Part shown: piece after piece, positions 1-12,239 of the stretch
Numbering within the stretch: the first letter of the stretch is position 1
Layout: every line of letters begins with the position of its first letter
NCBI RefSeq assembly: GCF_030247185.1
Contig: NC_080572.1
Location: forward strand, 249,361,070 to 249,425,069
Length of the DNA stretch: 64,000 bases
Direction: 5' to 3'
DNA from: Malaya genurostris
Lineage: Eukaryota > Arthropoda > Insecta > Diptera > Culicidae
The notes under the pieces: generated by a model
What the model saw: only the letters and a program-made list of their open reading frames with translations
Told to the model about the DNA's origin: nothing
Databases searched by the model: none
Made by a program: the position numbers and the translations under genes

Positions 1-740
1 AAAATTACCAATTTCGTTAGTATTTTTTTCCAAATGATGGTCAAAAACAGGTACAAATCCCATAAAACTGTCTGATAAATTCTTCTAGTTTGCAGAGCTT
101 GTTAGTTTGTGGGCATAAAAGAATAATTCGGTACTACTGGTCCCCCCTTTTGATGTTCCGGAAGCACCGAAAGTGGTACAGGATTCGACTTCCGGTTCCG
201 CAGCTACAGGGCTATGAGTGTCAAAGTTTTTAAATCGCCATATAGAATGACAATATGTACCACACCGAAAGAAGAAGCAAACACAAAACAAACGATGCGT
301 GCCTTGTTCTATTTCGTACATGCTATGAAGAAATCGAAACGGTTACGGATGTCTGCTACTAGTGTGTAATATTGGTAAAAAACGGTGCTGCGGTTGATAA
401 AAATTATAGCTATTTTATGATCAGTACGACCGAAAGAATAAACGAATGTCAATGAATTCAATTTTTTTAAATATGAAATTTTCACATCCAGTACTGCAGT
501 AATACCGTGCCGGTGGTGTAGTGATGTCAATAATAATAATAATAATAATAATAAAAGTAATAATCCTACTACATGTTTTATGCTGCTGATTAATGCTGTT
601 TAGCTTGACTTGACTTACCCAAGCGTAGGTCTGAAATAATTATGCGGATAGGAAAAAAAATTATTTAGTTACTTGTACGATTATATCTCTAAAACATGAC
701 GTATCAGCCATATGATCATCAAAATCGACCCACAGCCCAA
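1..740. other. Intergenic, no gene seen
   Basis: AT-rich sequence without a credible coding region. Short open frames on the minus strand (85-530) have no recognisable domain and no splice context. An AAT trinucleotide run lies at about 527-553. Confidence 0.5.
527..553. repeat. (AAT)n microsatellite
   Basis: About nine consecutive AAT units are seen directly, followed by a degenerate tail (AAAGTAATAAT). It is a simple repeat with no implied function. Confidence 0.9.
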
Positions 741-742
741 TT

Positions 743-2280
743 TTAGTCTCGAACGAGCCTGAAATTGTTGATATCAGTCAATACATATCCGAGAAAATTG
801 AACGGTAATGAGTTTCGACGTTTACGTCACTTATACCATTATATCACCGGGACCGTAAGTGACAGCCATTTGAACTTCAATCCTGTTTAGCCAATAGTAG
901 TTTTAAAACGAGCCGAACTAAGCTGGCTCAATGTGGGTGACAAAGTAACATAGGTGATGAATCAGCGTGTAAATTGTATATGCGTTTCGTCTTTCGCTGA
1001 AGAAAGAATAGAAAGAATTCCCTGATAAAACCGACTTCTCATCGGAGCCCCGGAAAACCATAGTGGTAAGTACCATTTGACTTAGCTCAATGAGATCCGA
1101 AACTGTCTGTGTGTGCACTTATCAGAGATTTTTCTCTTTGCTCAATTTTCTCGGATATGTCTTAACCAATTTTACCAAGCCTATGTTAGGCTCGTTTGAA
1201 AGCTACTTTGCTTCAACAATACTACTGCCCTTCAACAACTTATACCCACGAAATAAAATTTTTTGACATTTCCGCAAAAACAATACAATCTACGAAATTC
1301 GTTTTGAATCATATTAAAATCTTTCGGCGATTTTTTCTAAAATTTTATAGTTTGAGGTCTCAAAATCAGATTTTTTCGGAAAAATCGTTTCAAATACTGT
1401 TTTTCAATTTTTAAAGAATCCTCGTATAAGGGAACAGAACCAATCATAGTTTTCGAAAACCAATTACGGCAAAGCTTGTTGTAAATGCCATAACGAAAAG
1501 TTAAGTGTTTTTTTGTTTTCGAAAGTCGATGCAGTTTTTGGATGATTGGTGAAATCAACGTAACGCGCGCATTCTACTGAATTTCACCTTAATAGTAGCT
1601 TTCAATCGAGCCTAAGTTTGCTAAAATCGGATCAGTCATCTCTGAGAAAATCGAGCGGTGAAAAAACAGCGCGTTTTGTTGGTTACGACACTTATACTAC
1701 CATATCTCCCGAACCGTGATTTCTGAGCTTGTTCAATGGCCTAACTTCGAACTTGTTCAACGAACCAATAGTACACACTTAAAAAATGTTACATCTTTAT
1801 AGATGCACATAAAAGGAGCGTCGCGATTTACTTACATTCACAATACAAAGCATTTAAAAATAAGTCATATCATTAACTTCATAGTTGTTTTAGCTGAAAC
1901 TCACATCGATACGGACGCAAAATATATGTTTACATGTTAGTAGATGTAATATTGTGTCATCACCGAAGAAATTACGGCATACTTGAATTTACGTCAAGCG
2001 TAAATTTCATTTTTTCTAAGAGTGTAGTTTTCAAACGAGCCTAAGTTTGTTGAAATCAGTTCAGACACCTTCGGGAAAATTGAGTGCGAAGAAAACAACA
2101 CGTTTTGTCGGTTACGTCACTTATACAATTATATCTTCGGAATCAGAAGTCACAACCATTCGGTCTTCGAACTAGTTCAAGTAGCTTTCGAAAGTGCCCA
2201 AGTTTGTTAAAATCGGTACAGCTCTCTTCGAGAAAATTGATACCGAAAAAATCGAGCCGGGTTATGCCATGCCATTCAAA
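743..2280. repeat. Diverged repeat array ('cgagcctaagtttgttgaaat' type)
   Basis: At least four related units begin near 743, 1590, 2028 and 2180. Each carries, in order, a 'cgagcctaag' segment, a 'gagaaaattga' segment, a 'gttacgtcacttata' segment and an 'atatctccggaacc'-like segment. A further unit around 1080-1200 appears in inverse orientation. A similar fragment recurs at about 18600-18660. Units differ at roughly a fifth of positions. Such repeats are very common in culicine mosquito genomes (known in general terms); no coding role is seen. Confidence 0.7.
1774..2024. mobile_element. 251-bp MITE with TA target duplication
   Basis: Left end CACACTTAAAAAATG and right end CATTTTTTCTAAGAGTG are imperfect inverted repeats, flanked by TA at 1772-1773 and 2025-2026. 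Removing the element and one TA restores 'ccaatagtagttttcaaacg', which matches the uninterrupted unit at about 891-913. This is an internal empty-site proof of insertion. It has no ORF, so it is non-autonomous. TA duplication fits the Tc1/mariner superfamily. Confidence 0.8.
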
Positions 2281-2289
2281 TCAGTTCGT

Positions 2290-3600
2290 TTAAGTCATAA
2301 AATGCAAAAATTTACACGTAGTTTTTTTCGGAGATAGTTCTACCAGTTTTTACAAACCTTGGCCGAAAAGTCCTCCAGGCGCATAGACTGCAAATTCACT
2401 TTACCTGGTTTCAAAAGGTCCAAAATAAGACTCACTTTGATTTCTTAGAGACCAATTTCTTCAAACTCAGATTCAAACCAAAATAATAGTTTATGTTGGT
2501 AAAATGAAAGCGCGTATTCACGAAATGCATACGAATGCAAATTTGAGTCACAAATCTGGACGAATTTTTCCAGGTTCTTTCCAGGTTTTGTTTCCTTATA
2601 TTTTGTTGGACTGTTCTTCTACTTAATCATTGTTAATAGCTGTTGATTTTGCTGTTAGATCTGTCTAAGTTTCGGTCCTATAATTATGAGTTTCTTAAGT
2701 GTGGTCAGATATAAAGCCATCGTTGAGTAATTGTCAAAAAAATGTGGAAGATCTATAAAATCCGCACCTAATTACGATTGATAATCGATGAAAAGCTCTA
2801 ATTTGCAAGTCCTTCTAGTTGATGACTGAAAGAAAAAAAAAATCGATTTGAATTCTAAACGAATTCACTTCTATGGTCCGGCTCGATGGTGTTAAGTATA
2901 AGGCGCTGATTGCATTGAATCAAATGTTTTTAAAAATCAGTGCATTATACTTTACATTGTCGATTTAGGCCATCACACAATTATCTGGATTGAAACGGAC
3001 TTTTATTAGTGTGTTTGTCATGCTTTTGTCTACGTAACTGTGTGTAATCTCGATTTGTTCTAAGTATATATTTTATACTCCTAACGTGTTTCACACCTAT
3101 TTCAAATTATTGTTTATAATTACTCAGCAAACGCACTTAGCTAAATTTTACTACGCCTGCTGCCGGCAACTATTTTACAGATTTTGAGCACGATTTCCAT
3201 GCTTAAACTACACAAAATTACCATGCAGGGTATTTTCACCTCCTTCCATTGTGCTAGGTTCAACCTGTGGGCAAGCTCGTTGGGGCTGTTTTCCACCGCC
3301 GCGGCCGGTAGTTGCTGAAGGGGTAACACATAAAACGCGTCATAAGCTCTATAAGATGGCACAGTAGCATAGAATCTCGCGAGCCATTTCCGTCTATACC
3401 CCACCCCATGCCCAACTACTGCGACTCGGAGCGCGTTGCTGTAATCTAAAATCTTCAAAAATATAATAGCCCCGGACTGACTCAGGTCTACTACTAGTAG
3501 AGCTTACATTAGTATAGACACTTTGGGTGGCTCACAGTGATAGAACATTTTGAGAGGTGCTAGGAAAACACGAGCAAGGAAATTAGCATCAGTGGGAAAA
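2290..3600. other. Intergenic region upstream of the cuticle gene
   Basis: No convincing gene. A 105-codon minus-strand open frame (3141-3458) spans a locally GC-rich patch but resembles no family I know and has no splice or promoter support. The region probably carries upstream regulatory DNA of the cuticle gene, which is inference only. Confidence 0.4.
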
Positions 3601-3602
3601 TG

Positions 3603-3639
3603 TATATAAAGAAGTAATTTGGCGCGGGTACGGTTCAGT
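3603..3639 (+). promoter_or_regulatory. TATA box and TCAGT initiator of the cuticle gene
   Basis: TATATAAA is at 3603-3610 and the arthropod initiator TCAGT at 3635-3639, so the A at 3637 would be +1 with the TATA box at about -34. The implied leader to the ATG at 3807 is about 170 nt. Confidence 0.7.
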
Positions 3640-3806
3640 TTTGAATTGAAATTCGACCGGTAGAAAAGTGCGGGTGTGCGTTACGACAGATAGGTTCTTG
3701 TGGAACAGTTGTTCTGTCAATTTCAGAACTCTGGATGAGATGTAAAACATTGATATAAATGGACTGTTTGTATGATTTCAGTGTTTGAAAAGGACTTTCA
3801 GAAACG

Positions 3807-6800
3807 ATGAAGCTGCTTTTAACAATTAGTGTAGTGTTTGTGTGTTTAATGTCAGTGCATTCCGATCAATCGGATTTCAACCATATAAACTCGGATGGAT
3901 CATTCAGCTTTGGGTAATCGAGGGACAAAATTCAGATGGTGTCCCGACAGATAAATCATTATTTAATTGTATGTTGTAGTTTGAAGAATTCTGATGTTGG
4001 AGGTCATTACCACACCGCCAGCGGTAATCCAAAAACTGTAGTGAGAGGTCGCTATGGGAGCCGTCAACCGGATACGGGTCGGGTCGAAGAAACAGTGTAC
4101 ACTGCTGGACCACGTGGGTAAGTTCGTGATCAACTGGCTCATTTCAATGCAAAGTGCAACAGTGCCCCCAAGTAGATCCTTCATAACGTAATATGGAACT
4201 TTAGCTCCAGAGTTCCGGACCAAGGTTGAACGAATGATTGATGACAATTGCGTCGTTTTCAAGTGCACAGAACAATGTCTGCCGATTTTCCCAAACTAAT
4301 GTTATGTGGGAATACGATTCGTATACAGTTTAATGAAAACAAATTGTTCGGTTTTTCTATTTTAGATGGTCTACCTTTCTGCTAGAGTGGCAAACTAGCT
4401 CATAAGCATGGGGACTTACCTTGAGAATTATATCCACCATCACGTGAATTAGCAGCTCCATTTAACTTGATTTAACTTGACTCCAGTTATTTGAATTATA
4501 TGATCGTAAAAATTTAGTTCGAATGCTTTATCAGGTGTTGGAATTAATTTTTTGATTTTTTTGCTAAGTATCTTGATTTATTATGCGAGAATCATTGAAG
4601 GAAAATCATTTTCTTCACATTCGATTAGCACAACTCTGACAAGCCCGTCGCCATGGTTTGGAATAAATGGAAATCGGTTGGAGTAATGTCCGTAGATCCT
4701 CCCCGTTTCCTTTCAAATAACTTCATCATGAGACTTGCACACGGAGTCAAATTTTATCGAACCGACTAGAAAAATTCTACGTAGACTGTTATAAGAGAGG
4801 GTGGGGTCTACTTGAAACAGTCTTTGAAGGTCTACACGGAGAACCCTTCGATCATAAAATTGCGATATCGCAGTTTTTGATTTTTGCGATAGTTGATTTA
4901 ACTAATTTATTTTTGATTCAACCAATATGGTTTTTGATTTGCATATATTCAAGTAGTTGAAAAATATGTTGTTTTGAATGCTGTCAAATGCCGGAGACAG
5001 TTGAAAGCAAAACAATAATTGCAATGCAAAATCAACAACTGTTTTAGTTGAAATCTGTTCGCGTCGCTTTAAAATGTCAATGAAAACAACATCGATGGTT
5101 AAAGCGTTTGGTGAAATTGTGTTCATTCGATTTGAGAAATTTATGATAACAAGTGTTTATCTAACAGCGGTGTTGTGATAAAGTTAACCTTGTTTAAGAT
5201 GAAAAAGATTTGGTGAAAAATTAGAAAATGTTAATGAATGATCATCTCGTAATCTTTCAGGTATGCGCAAAAATTTTATGCTTCAAATTCGATCATTGAT
5301 TTATTTCCAGCAGACTGTTTTACTTCCAGCTGTTTGATACCGATGATGATGTTCATGCATTAGCAATAAAACGCTTTTTGACATGAATTTAATTTATGAA
5401 AGTAACAGGAGCGAAGGGTTTCAAACACACAGAACGCACTGCGATTGAATGGCGCGTTTGAATTGCCGTTGCAAAATTTCAATTTCCAGCGGTTGATGCA
5501 CACAAGCTCATATAAATTGACTGAAATTTTCGCAAATCATTAACATTATTCGAATTGATTCAACTATTTGCAATGTCTAAAACAAATAAAACCGATTTAT
5601 TTTTCAACTAACAGAATTTTGTTTCAATAACAACACCAGTTATTTCAACTAAAATATTTGTTGAAATTGAAAGGTATGTGTCCTCACTAATTGACAGCAT
5701 TTTTTTTTCAAACAGTTAAATTAGTTGTTTCAACCATCGTTTCTGCTAATCGAAAAACAAAAATGACAGTTTAGTTAAAACAACAATCAATTAGTTGTAC
5801 CAAATTTTAACCAATCGAATTCAGAAAATCAACTAATATTCTGGTTGAAATGGGATCGCGGGTGGTTCCGTGTACAAAGGAGGACAAGGGTATTCAGAAC
5901 AGCCAAATTCAGGTTTGCGTGGTTCCAGATCTTAAGCAATTCCTTACTCGAAAACAGTTGAAAGGTTGAATTCCGAAAAAAGAGATACATAAAATAGGCT
6001 CGCCAGAAATTGTGTTCAAGTATTTCAGGGAATCTTTGCTTTATCAAGCCCAAGTAGCAAATGTAACTTATTAAAATTTCAAGATGTTCTAAATTTTTCT
6101 TTAAGAATTCTTATTTATGTTCAATACGTTCAGAAAGATTTTTAAATAGTGTTAAGTGTTCTTTGATTTCTGTTAGTGTAAATTATGATTGTTATCGGAA
6201 ACATCCATTGGGGTAGGTTGGCCGAGTTTTGTGCGGGGTTGGTTGGCCGAGTTATAAATTTAGTGTATACTTGAAATGCTAGCTTTTTTCTGGAGAATAC
6301 GGTGGATGAGGGAGCAATTCGAAGCCCAATTCGTTCAATTTCAGCATGGTTTTCATCGACTTGTGACACGGTGCATTGTCTTGATGAAACAAAACTTTTT
6401 TCTTCTTCAAATGAGGCCGTTTTTTTAAAAAAAATTCGTCCTTCCAGAGATGGCATTTCACCAGAGTGATACACGCTAGAGTCAGATTTTTGCCAAACCG
6501 AGGATGCAAAAAACGAAGCACCGCACAAAGAGGAAAGCGCACTTCTTCTCAGTTTCGAATAGACAGCATTTGAGTGTGTGCTTGTGGTTAAAGCAGCTGG
6601 CGCGAGTGAAACACATTCTCTTCGCATGAATCGCTCACACGCGCTCTCGTCTAAATACACCCAAGTGACCACTGGCGCGTGATGGCGAGCGAACACTTCT
6701 GTGAACTTCAATTAATAGAGAGTAGATCTGGCCTTGCTATGAAAAATTTGAAAGGAAAACCGAAAATTTTACGATAAATTGTTTTATTTTGCTGATTTTG

Positions 6801-9800
6801 CGTGTCCACGCTTCATCTACGAAAACCATACAGCAGAGTGCTCACCGGCGTGTACACCTCTGTGAAAGTATCTGCATCCACCTCGGAGAATTTATTAGCT
6901 AATGCTCTAGCACTTTGGTGCGATTCAGTGGAAGAGGTAAAAGGAAATAAACAAACGCACTCATGATGTGTGCACACTCTATACAACAGTGGTGTATAAA
7001 TGTGAAAGAGAAGAGCTCTCGTTGAAGTTGTCAGTGCGAGGGGAGAAATTTTGCTTGCTCTTCGTCACACAGAGGAGATAGACATCTCTGCGTCCTTCAA
7101 ACGCTCTAATAACGCTATATAAAAGTCACTGTTGATGGTTTCAATTCGTTGTTGTTTTTGATCGATTGTGAGCTCACGCGGCACCCATTTTGCACAAAGC
7201 TTTCTCATATCCAAATATTCGTGAATAATATGTCCAACACTTTCCTTTGATTGAAATTCATTTTGTGGATTTTTTTCACGTTTTCATCGGTAACAGCCTC
7301 TTTTGGACGTCCACTGCGTTCATCGTCTTCGGTGCTCATATGACCAGTACGAAATTTTGCAAACCACTTACGAATTGTTGCTTCGCCCGGTGCAGAGTCT
7401 GGATAACACTCATCAAGCCATTTTTTGGTATCGGCGGCACTTTTTTTCATCAAAAAGTAGTGTTTCATCAACACACGAAATTCCTTTTTTTCCATTTTTT
7501 TTCACAATAACAAAAGTAGCTTCACTCAAAATGTAATATCTCACAAACTAATAATCAGACAGCTGTCAAATTTATACACGTATCTTTTGAAGGTTGGTAC
7601 TAACTGAAAATGGTATGGATTTAATTCTAGTGGCGCCCTCTCATAGAAACGATACGAACTTTTCAGCCGATCTGTTACTATACGCTCGGTATTATTATTC
7701 CCTCATACATATTACTTACTACCTAGGACAGGAACTGACAATTGTTAATCCACTTTTAGGACCAATTTCGGACCAGCTCGTGATTGGTTGAAATTGACAT
7801 AAGCAAGTACAAGTTGTTGAAATCAATATTACCGCAGGGTGGTAGAAAAAGTGTTGTCAGTATCGTTGGTAACAATGCTTGATATTGGATATTTTATTCT
7901 TCAGGTCATCTTTTCAAAATTATTAATTTCAATAGGATTTAAGTTCAATTTGTTTTTAAGTCCTGTCAATGCGGAAAGTATACGAGTACATTTAACAATC
8001 ACTGGATGATACAAAGAGAAAGCCTGAAATCACGAAGTGTGATATGGACGAGAATATTGATTATGTTGGTTGAAAATAGCACCGAATCTTTGGATACTTC
8101 TGTATGTTATTATTTTTCTCAAATAGAATATGTTGAATACTTTAGTTAATAAAGCTGCAAGAATTAATTACCCAAAATTGAGTGTTTTAGAAAAATTTTA
8201 TTCAGCTGTTTCAACTAAACGTTTTCTTCAAAACAAACACCTGATCAAAATTAATCCAGAGCTATATTTTTGACCGATATAACATTTGTCTAAATGTTTT
8301 CAAATGATAAATAATTGCATGTTATAAGGGGAGAAAGTTTTCAGAATGAATAATTATCTCTACTGGCAACAGTGATCGCGAGGCATTTATTATTTACAGC
8401 AGGGAGCAACCGGAATAAGAAGAGAAATATTTTTCTGGAAAAAGAAGCCAGTTGTCTGGTCCTGTCCTAGCTTACTACGAGTTACTACGGTTTTCTTATG
8501 AGGCGTGATAACTGCTCGATTCTCTCTTGCTTTTTTTCTCTTCACTCATGATTCCAATTGATCTAAGTTGTTTCCACTAATGAACGTTTTCCATTGATGC
8601 ATTTGATGTGTTTCATTGCTTTGACACTTCAAATTGCTTTTACTTACTTTTTCTTCAAATCTACACTTCAATTTATTGCTACCGAGTTTTAACAAAAAAT
8701 TGTTAGCTGACACTTCAGCAAAAAACAACTGTAAAAATTTCACTGAAAAATCAGTAAACAAGTATCTTCTTTGCTGAACATTTCCATTGCAGAAATTAAT
8801 CACAGCATTTAATTAAAAATTCAGTAATTACGCTGTAATCAATGAGCGCTTTAGCATTCATTGCTTATTACTACATTTAAAGCAAACAATGTGTTACTAA
8901 ATTAGTTACAGCAAACTATTTTGCTGTTTTTGTTTTTAATGATTTTCACATAAACTACAACAAAGTTTGCAAAATTTGTTTGAAAAAAGTGGAATAAATT
9001 TTTGTTTCATAATTTTCACTTACGCTTAAATTCTATTTATTTTTTTTAATCGGTTCTTAAGCTATTGTTCTCACCATTTCAACAGTTTGTCTCACTTTGA
9101 GCAACCATATCTCAGGAACAACTCGACTTTTTTAAATTAAATGTACACATTTTTCAGTCTCTAATAAAGAGTAATAACTAAATAAAAATTGAAAATTAGG
9201 CAACCCATGGTTTTTTGTAATCTACACTCCCCGTTTACAAGAAAATCTGTCCTTAATATACTTGTTGTAATATACAATAGATTTTCACGAGATATTAACT
9301 AAGATTTGACGGTTTGATTTGATTTTACTAGAAACTTTCATTTTCGAAAGTTTCTCGGGTTGCATTTGAAATGTGGTTTCTCCTTATCCCTAGGGTGGCG
9401 CTGTTTTAGAACTTGGAATAGATTTTCCCATCCGGTCCCTAGAGGATGACGTTCCGCATTTCATTTTCGTTTGAAATCTGTTTTTTTTGGGTAAGAATAT
9501 GGATATTAAAGGTTTTATTTATTTTTTGTTCCGTTCTAGATTTCGTGCCCGTGGCCCAAAGATTCACAGGAAGCAAAATCTGTCACAGGTCCCCCGAGGC
9601 CCGGTAGGAACTCCAGAGGATCCTTTGGCGGATCCATACGATGATCCTAGCTATGATTTCCAATTCAAAACTCGAAACTACCAGCGTCGGGAAGGTGCCG
9701 ATAGCAACGGACGGGTTAATGGCTTGTATACCTACGTTGATGACGTTGGGGAACAGCATTCTGTGCGTTATTCAGCTGGTTCTGGAACAGGTTTTGAAGT

Positions 9801-11034
9801 CGCGAATCCTGTACCGGATGCTCCTAATACTCTGGCATACGAAAGTCCACTCTACAAAACTCATAAACAGGTTCGCGGTAAAGTCGCTTTCGAGAGTGGT
9901 CCGACTGGGTCTGGCCAATATAAGTAGGATATGTTGGATTGATTTTGTATTTCTGTAAATGACCGAAACATATTTTACAGGTTGCAATCGGTAGGACCAG
10001 ATCAAAGACGATCGGAAACGACTGGACCAGATGGAGTAACAAGGGGTTCGTACTCATTTTTGGATGACAAAGGAATTCAACGAACAGTTCAATATATCGC
10101 AGGAGCTGGAATTGGGTACAAGGTGGTTCAAAGTACTACAGGAACAGGAAGTCATTTGCTTGCTCAACCTGCTACCAACTTCGGCATTAGTCACGTAGAA
10201 CAAAGTGATGTAACTGACAATAATAATCCTACGCACAATGCGGTTCCATCAGGACCAGCTTCATTTCCAACTGCCAGTGAACGACCGGGATCTGGTGGTT
10301 CTAGACCGACTGCTGCCGGTTACGATGACACTCGTCCGTCTGGATCGGCGGGATACGACAGTTCAAGGCCCGTGGGTAGTGGCTATGATGGATCGATATC
10401 TGACCATGATGGGTATGATACCGGCAGACCTAAAGGACCATCTTTCGATGACGACTTCGATCGAAAACGACCAACAACGTCTCCAAGCAAAATTCCATCG
10501 AGTACGGATCGACCAGATTCTGGTGAGAATAAAGTACGTTTTCCAGACGAAGAATCGGATTATGGTGGAAGACCTCAAGATGATAGTATCATTGGGCTTA
10601 TCCCACCGAAGTATGATTACGAACAAACTGAGGAATCTCCTTTATCGGGACCATTCGACATCAGTATCTCCAGCGGTCCGTCAGCCCCGTCGGGACCCGG
10701 TATTCCCAGTTACGATGAATCCGCTCCCAGAACATTCAACTCCAACGATTTCACCAACTATCCTGAGGTCTCGTATGATAGGAAAAAGTTAGAGGAGGAC
10801 AGGAAAAAAGACTGGCGTGACTTCTCCAAGGACTCAACGATTATCAAAAATGTCGGCGATTGGTATGTGGGACTAGCACCAGGAGCATCGGTGAGGGCTC
10901 ACATACAAAACATAGACCTACTGCCGTACGGAGGTCGTGCTCCGTCGCCCAGTGAGGCACTACGAAGAGATACTCAACCAAAGCCCAAATCAAACCGTCC
11001 GTATGATCGGCGGAAGCGAAGTGAACGAAAGTGA
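3807..11034 (+). CDS. Secreted cuticular protein with three RR-like chitin-binding repeats
   Basis: The exons read are 3807-3913, 3980-4117, 9540-9923 and 9981-11034. All introns are GT...AG in phase 2, giving one frame of 560 residues. Residues 1 to about 18 form a signal peptide (MKLLLTISVVFVCLMSVHS). Three diverged repeats of Rebers-Riddiford (chitin_bind_4) type follow. The first is about residues 20-85 (SDGSFSFG, GGHYHTASG, RGRYG, VEETVYTAGPRGF). The second is about 120-170 (YDFQFKTRNY, GLYTYVDDVGEQHSVRYSAG, GTGFEV). The third is about 207-255 (RGSYSFLDDKGIQRTVQYIA, GAGIGYKV). The rest, to residue 560, is a hydrophilic Gly/Ser/Pro/Asp tail with SAGYDSSRP-like motifs and a basic C-terminus. 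RR proteins bind chitin in insect cuticle (established for the family), and the domain assignment is mine. Most RR proteins have one copy, so three is unusual. AATAAA at 11106-11111 follows the stop. A specific Drosophila orthologue cannot be named safely. Confidence 0.85.
4835..5872. mobile_element. 1.04-kb non-autonomous element, TA flanks
   Basis: The terminal sequences CACGGAGAACC and GGTTCCGTG are inverted matches, each next to TA (4833-4834 and 5873-5874). The interior is AT-rich and repeats TTCAACTA/TTAGTTGAAA motifs on both strands, but has no ORF. TA duplication suggests the Tc1/mariner class. The TIRs are short, so the boundaries are moderately secure. Confidence 0.5.
6280..7667 (-). 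pseudogene. Broken irritans-type mariner element
   Basis: On the minus strand the transposase starts at 7495 with MEKKEFRVLMKHYF, then the HTH and linker region (SAPGEATIRKWFAKF, ERSGRPKEAVTDENVKKIHK). The frame is then lost, but KLCAKWVPREL, IDQKQQR and NSDFYIALLERLK can be read to about 7090. The stretch that should hold the first catalytic Asp (the ...DETW... region) is missing. About 650 bp of unrelated DNA separates this from HLKKKKVLFHQDNAPCHKS and GFELLPHPPYSPEKS (6430-6280), which carries the second Asp. The 3' end is lost. The 5' terminus with GATCGGCTGAAAAGTTCGTA is readable near 7640-7667. The element is inactive. Confidence 0.8.
6430..7085. other. Sequence inserted in the mariner transposase
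   Basis: About 650 bp separates two colinear transposase segments and resembles neither. It contains several CTCTGTG/CACAGAG-type motifs but no clear terminal repeats or ORF. A secondary transposon insertion is the likely explanation, though I could not define a target duplication. Confidence 0.4.
7800..9480. other. Intronic sequence without recognised features
   Basis: AT-rich DNA inside intron 3 of the cuticle gene. No open frame has domain content and no defined repeat boundary was found. Confidence 0.45.
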
Positions 11035-11105
11035 GCCGTTAGTGTATTTAGTTACTTCTTTTTTACTGTGCAAGACATTTCTGAACGAGTCGTACCAGAG
11101 TTGTA

Positions 11106-11111
11106 AATAAA
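11106..11111 (+). terminator. Poly(A) signal of the cuticle gene
   Basis: AATAAA is 72 nt after the stop codon of the cuticular protein gene. Confidence 0.7.
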
Positions 11112-11970
11112 TTATTCAACAAAATTGATTTCTGAGTCGCATTCTTATTCAAATATACTTCTTGACATATCCAAATTAAAAAAGTATTCTGACGATTGGT
11201 AAACATTGAAGTAAATATTCCTTCCACGTATTACGATAAAATAGAACCGGAACAATACTAACAGAACATCCGAATGTGTATTTTGCCTTTGGCGAATAAA
11301 GTATGTAATCATTAAGTATGAATTAAGAACTGCTTCTCTATTCTACTAGTAGCCTGTTGAATGAAACAAATTGTTGGAATGATGGTTAATGATCATAGCC
11401 ATCGTTAGTGTGTAGGCACAATCTGTTAGATACTGACAAATGCATTTCCGGCGATGGTGTACAGAACCAACTTAGCGTGAAGCAGTAGATGCAAACATGA
11501 TTTGTGGAGTTGAAAGAAAACGTGTTCTGTTTGATGAAGAACAAGAACTGCTAATGAGCATATGAATAATGATTGAATCAAATTTCTATGAATGTTTCGG
11601 TTTTTGATTTTTTTCAGAAATACACAATTCTGCATTTTTATTATTCGTTGCTTTAAGACGATATCATTTTACATGTTTTGTATTGTTTTTCCACAACTAT
11701 AGTACTAAGACTCTGCTGACAATTAGGGTTTGATCGTTGATGGTGTTTGATTAATAATTCTATCATCGTTTTAGGTACGCAATTGAATGAAAAGGGCGCC
11801 AGTTTTAGTAACAAGCTGTTATATATTCAAGCTCTGGTCGAAAAGGACTCTTTGTGCCAATAGAATCGTAGCACTAGCCATGGAATTGTTCTGTATGCTG
11901 TTTGCGTGTATGTTTTTGTTGAGAACAAGCATCTAAATGGCCGAATACAAAATTTCATCTATCCACTAGT
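11112..11970. other. Intergenic, no gene seen
   Basis: Unique-looking AT-rich sequence. Short open frames only, none with protein family features. Confidence 0.45.
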
Positions 11971-11989
11971 GTTTGAATAACAACTTATC

Positions 11990-12235
11990 GTGTCAGACGC
12001 GTTCTAGTTTTCATCATGCTATGGCAAAAGACGCACCAGCGCATTCATGCATAAAAGCAACGGTAAAATTAAATGATTTGCGGTACGGATTGGCCCACCA
12101 TCCCCTGTATTCTCCAGACCTGGTCCCCTGCGACTATTATCTATTTCCAAACCGGTGATAATTCTTTTTTTTTTCAAAGGGCATCAAAATGTTGGAGGAC
12201 CGATGGGTCAAGTGCAAGGGTGCGACATTTTTGTA
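11990..12235 (+). pseudogene. Mariner transposase 3' fragment
   Basis: Readable on the plus strand: AKDAPAHSCIKATVKLNDL, HHPLYSPDLVPCDYYLFPN, then after a frame change MLEDRWVKCKG. These correspond to the second catalytic Asp block, the SPDLxPxDYxLF block with the third Asp, and the C-terminal LExRWxKC block of mariner transposases. The N-terminal two thirds are absent and the reading frame is broken. This is a dead relic. Confidence 0.7.
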
Positions 12236-12239
12236 TACT

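Larger units (their letters stand above)
4118..9539 (+). other. Intron 3 of the cuticle gene (5.4 kb)
   Basis: The donor GTAAGT at 4118 and the acceptor TTCTAG ending at 9539 bound an intron full of repeats: a TA-flanked element (4835-5872), a broken irritans-type mariner (about 6280-7667) and AT-rich sequence. From about 7800 to 9480 I see no gene. Confidence 0.75.

Noticed and set aside
3141..3458. 105-codon minus-strand ORF upstream of the cuticle gene
   Set aside because: No recognisable domain, signal peptide or splice context; it coincides with a GC-rich patch that favours chance open frames.
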